Notes under the pieces: generated by a model
Seen by the model: the letters and a program-made list of their open reading frames with translations, nothing else
Told to the model about the DNA's origin: nothing
The model's database searches: none
Source of the DNA: an uncultured Bacilli bacterium
GTDB taxonomy: Bacteria > Bacillota_I > Bacilli_A > RF39 > UBA660
Length of the DNA stretch: 5,654 nucleotides
NCBI GenBank assembly: GCA_947632415.1
Contig: CANRPB010000085.1
Span: forward strand, 1-5,654
Reading direction: 5' to 3'
Position numbers and translations under genes: made by a program
Shown: positions 4,459-5,654 of the stretch, one piece after another
Numbering within the stretch: the stretch's first letter is position 1
Layout of the letters: each line of letters opens with the position of its first letter

Positions 4459-5517
4459 ATGTATATAGATGATATTAATGAAATTTGTCTTAAGTTTAAA
4501 TATGATGATAATATAAAAAAGGCTATTTCAATTGTTTTTCCGTTAATGGTTTTTGAATATAAGGATTTTGCTGGTGTTAAAAATGTTTTTTTAAATACGA
4601 GAATTTTTGATGTTGATAGACTTGATCAATCGGTTTGTGATGATATTAAATTTTCGATGTTAGATGGTGTTAATGAAAATATTTTCATTGATGATGGTAA
4701 GTCTTATGGGGAAAATAGTAGTGTTGGTGCTTTTTATTCATATGAGCCTGTTTTTGATGATAATATGAATGTTGTTTCAGAAAAGACATGGATAGTGGTA
4801 TCAAAGAGTGATCGTTATGAGGGTTTATTTAATACTTCAATTAATATTCCTAATTTTTTGCATGAATTAAATCATGCTTATGGGATGCAAAGTCCTATTT
4901 ATCGAAAAGATGGTAATAGTATTTATTCGAAACATGGAATGTGTGAAACAGTTGATGAAATTAGTTTGGATAATAAGGTTAAAAGAATTGATGAGAAGAA
5001 TATTATGTCTGAGGAAATTATTAATGAGTTTATAACGAGAAAGATGTTGTGTAATTACTTTGATGTTTCGGATTATAGTAGTGTTAATGAAAAATTACAG
5101 AGTATTAATCATGTTAATAGTGTATATAATAATTTGTTAATGGATGTGGCTAATTATTTAAGTGTAGCGGTAGGGCATGATAATTTAATGCGATATAGGA
5201 AAGATAATGTTTATAGTATAGTGGATAATTTTAATGATATTGCTTCTCGTTGTGAGTTGGCTAATATGTATTTTGTTGATGGTGCTTTTGGTTATTTGAA
5301 TGATAAGTTATTTGAAATGTTTATTTTGTCTTGTGATCGTATTCATTATTTGGGTAAGAAGGATGAGTATAAAAGGGAAATGTTGACTTTATTTTATGAT
5401 GTGATGGCACCGGTTTGTGCTTATAATATTATTTGTAATAATAAGGGTAGTGTAAGTGAATATTTAAGTGGTAGAGCATGTGATTTAGGTGAGGATATTA
5501 AGGTTCAAACTAAATAG
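4459..5517 (+). CDS. Cytoplasmic HExxH zinc metallopeptidase-like protein, unrecognised family
   Basis: This 352-residue protein starts 8 bases after AAAGGGA. It has no signal peptide or membrane segment, so it is presumably cytoplasmic. Residues 135-139 are HELNH (within FLHELNHAYGM), the HExxH zinc-binding and catalytic motif. About 50 residues on, EEIINEFITRKM (E185, E186, N189, E190) provides the likely third zinc ligand, E190, in the NExxT-like setting seen in gluzincin-type peptidases. CETVDEIS lies between (about 160). The region before the motif (about 70-125) contains the strand-like EKTWIVVSKSD that normally precedes the active-site helix. The C-terminal 150 residues look helical and carry no motif I know. 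Substrate and family name are unknown. It has its own promoter, and the pseudouridine synthase gene starts 24 bases after its TAG stop, so the two are probably co-transcribed. Confidence 0.85.
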   Translation: MYIDDINEICLKFKYDDNIKKAISIVFPLMVFEYKDFAGVKNVFLNTRIFDVDRLDQSVCDDIKFSMLDGVNENIFIDDGKSYGENSSVGAFYSYEPVFDDNMNVVSEKTWIVVSKSDRYEGLFNTSINIPNFLHELNHAYGMQSPIYRKDGNSIYSKHGMCETVDEISLDNKVKRIDEKNIMSEEIINEFITRKMLCNYFDVSDYSSVNEKLQSINHVNSVYNNLLMDVANYLSVAVGHDNLMRYRKDNVYSIVDNFNDIASRCELANMYFVDGAFGYLNDKLFEMFILSCDRIHYLGKKDEYKREMLTLFYDVMAPVCAYNIICNNKGSVSEYLSGRACDLGEDIKVQTK

Positions 5518-5541
5518 GGTATTATATATTAGGTGGTGTCT

Positions 5542-5654
5542 ATGAATAAAGCAGTTTTAACGTTTAAGGTTGATCAGGAAATAGATGTATTTAATTTTTT
5601 GAGATTGAATTTGCCGAATAAGTCTCGTAATAATATTAAGACAATGTTTTTAAA
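5542..5654 (+). CDS. RluA-family pseudouridine synthase, N-terminal fragment
   Basis: The ATG at 5542 follows AGGTGG (5531-5536) by 5 bases. Thirty-seven complete codons are visible before the right edge. LTFKVDQEIDVFNFLRLNL, then PNKSRNNIKTMF, matches the N-terminal S4-like RNA-binding start of RluA/RluD-type 23S rRNA pseudouridine synthases, in which an SRNxIK segment precedes the VxVNG strand. The catalytic HRLDxxTSG motif would lie beyond the window, so the assignment rests on this short stretch alone. It is cytoplasmic and probably in one transcript with the metallopeptidase-like gene. Confidence 0.75.
   Translation, partial: MNKAVLTFKVDQEIDVFNFLRLNLPNKSRNNIKTMFL

Noticed and set aside
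1..5654. CRISPR arrays, tRNA or rRNA genes, insertion-sequence ends
   Set aside because: No regularly spaced repeats, no cloverleaf-like GC-rich segments, no rRNA signatures and no transposase frames were seen.

Overview
This window is very AT-rich DNA, with coding sequence dominated by A/T-ending codons. It uses Shine-Dalgarno sites of the AGGTGA/GGAGG type, sigma-A-like TTGACA/TATAAT promoters and U-tract terminators. Together with a Gram-positive-type cell-wall sorting signal (NPKTG + hydrophobic stretch + basic tail), this points to a low-GC Firmicutes/Bacilli-type organism, possibly one of the uncultured gut lineages; the sequence alone does not fix the genus. All eleven Trp codons I can place in the predicted proteins are TGG, so the standard bacterial code is the working assumption.

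Layout. (1) Positions 1-1011: the 3' part of a DUF1016/YhcG-type PDDEXK nuclease gene, open at the left edge. (2) 1048-1842: a promoter with a palindromic operator, then a small single-span membrane protein with two cysteines outside the membrane, then a four-helix membrane protein whose best start is a non-standard ATC codon. The unit ends in a hairpin terminator shared with the next, convergent gene. (3) 1841-2056, minus strand: a 71-residue XRE-family helix-turn-helix regulator. (4) 2096-4432: an operator next to the regulator gene, then a near-exact copy of the first promoter/operator. This promoter drives a secreted, sortase-anchored-type surface protein (split by a frameshift), a zinc-ribbon membrane protein with a large exported domain, and another four-helix membrane protein (apparently cut short by an in-frame TGA). 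The unit ends in a U-tract hairpin. (5) 4432-5654: a separate promoter, a cytoplasmic HExxH metallopeptidase-like protein of unrecognised family, and the first 37 codons of an RluA-family pseudouridine synthase that runs off the right edge.

How it fits together (inference). The XRE regulator sits between two operons with 34/35-identical promoter cores carrying the same TACATTT...AAATGTA palindrome, and a third, more diverged copy lies upstream of its own gene. The simplest model is one repressor controlling itself and two envelope-protein operons of similar design: an exported or surface protein first, a four-helix membrane protein last. Three genes of these operons carry lesions or oddities (ATC start, frameshift, in-frame TGA), so the system is either decaying, or recoded, or affected by sequence errors. 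The flanking nuclease, metallopeptidase and pseudouridine synthase genes look intact where visible.
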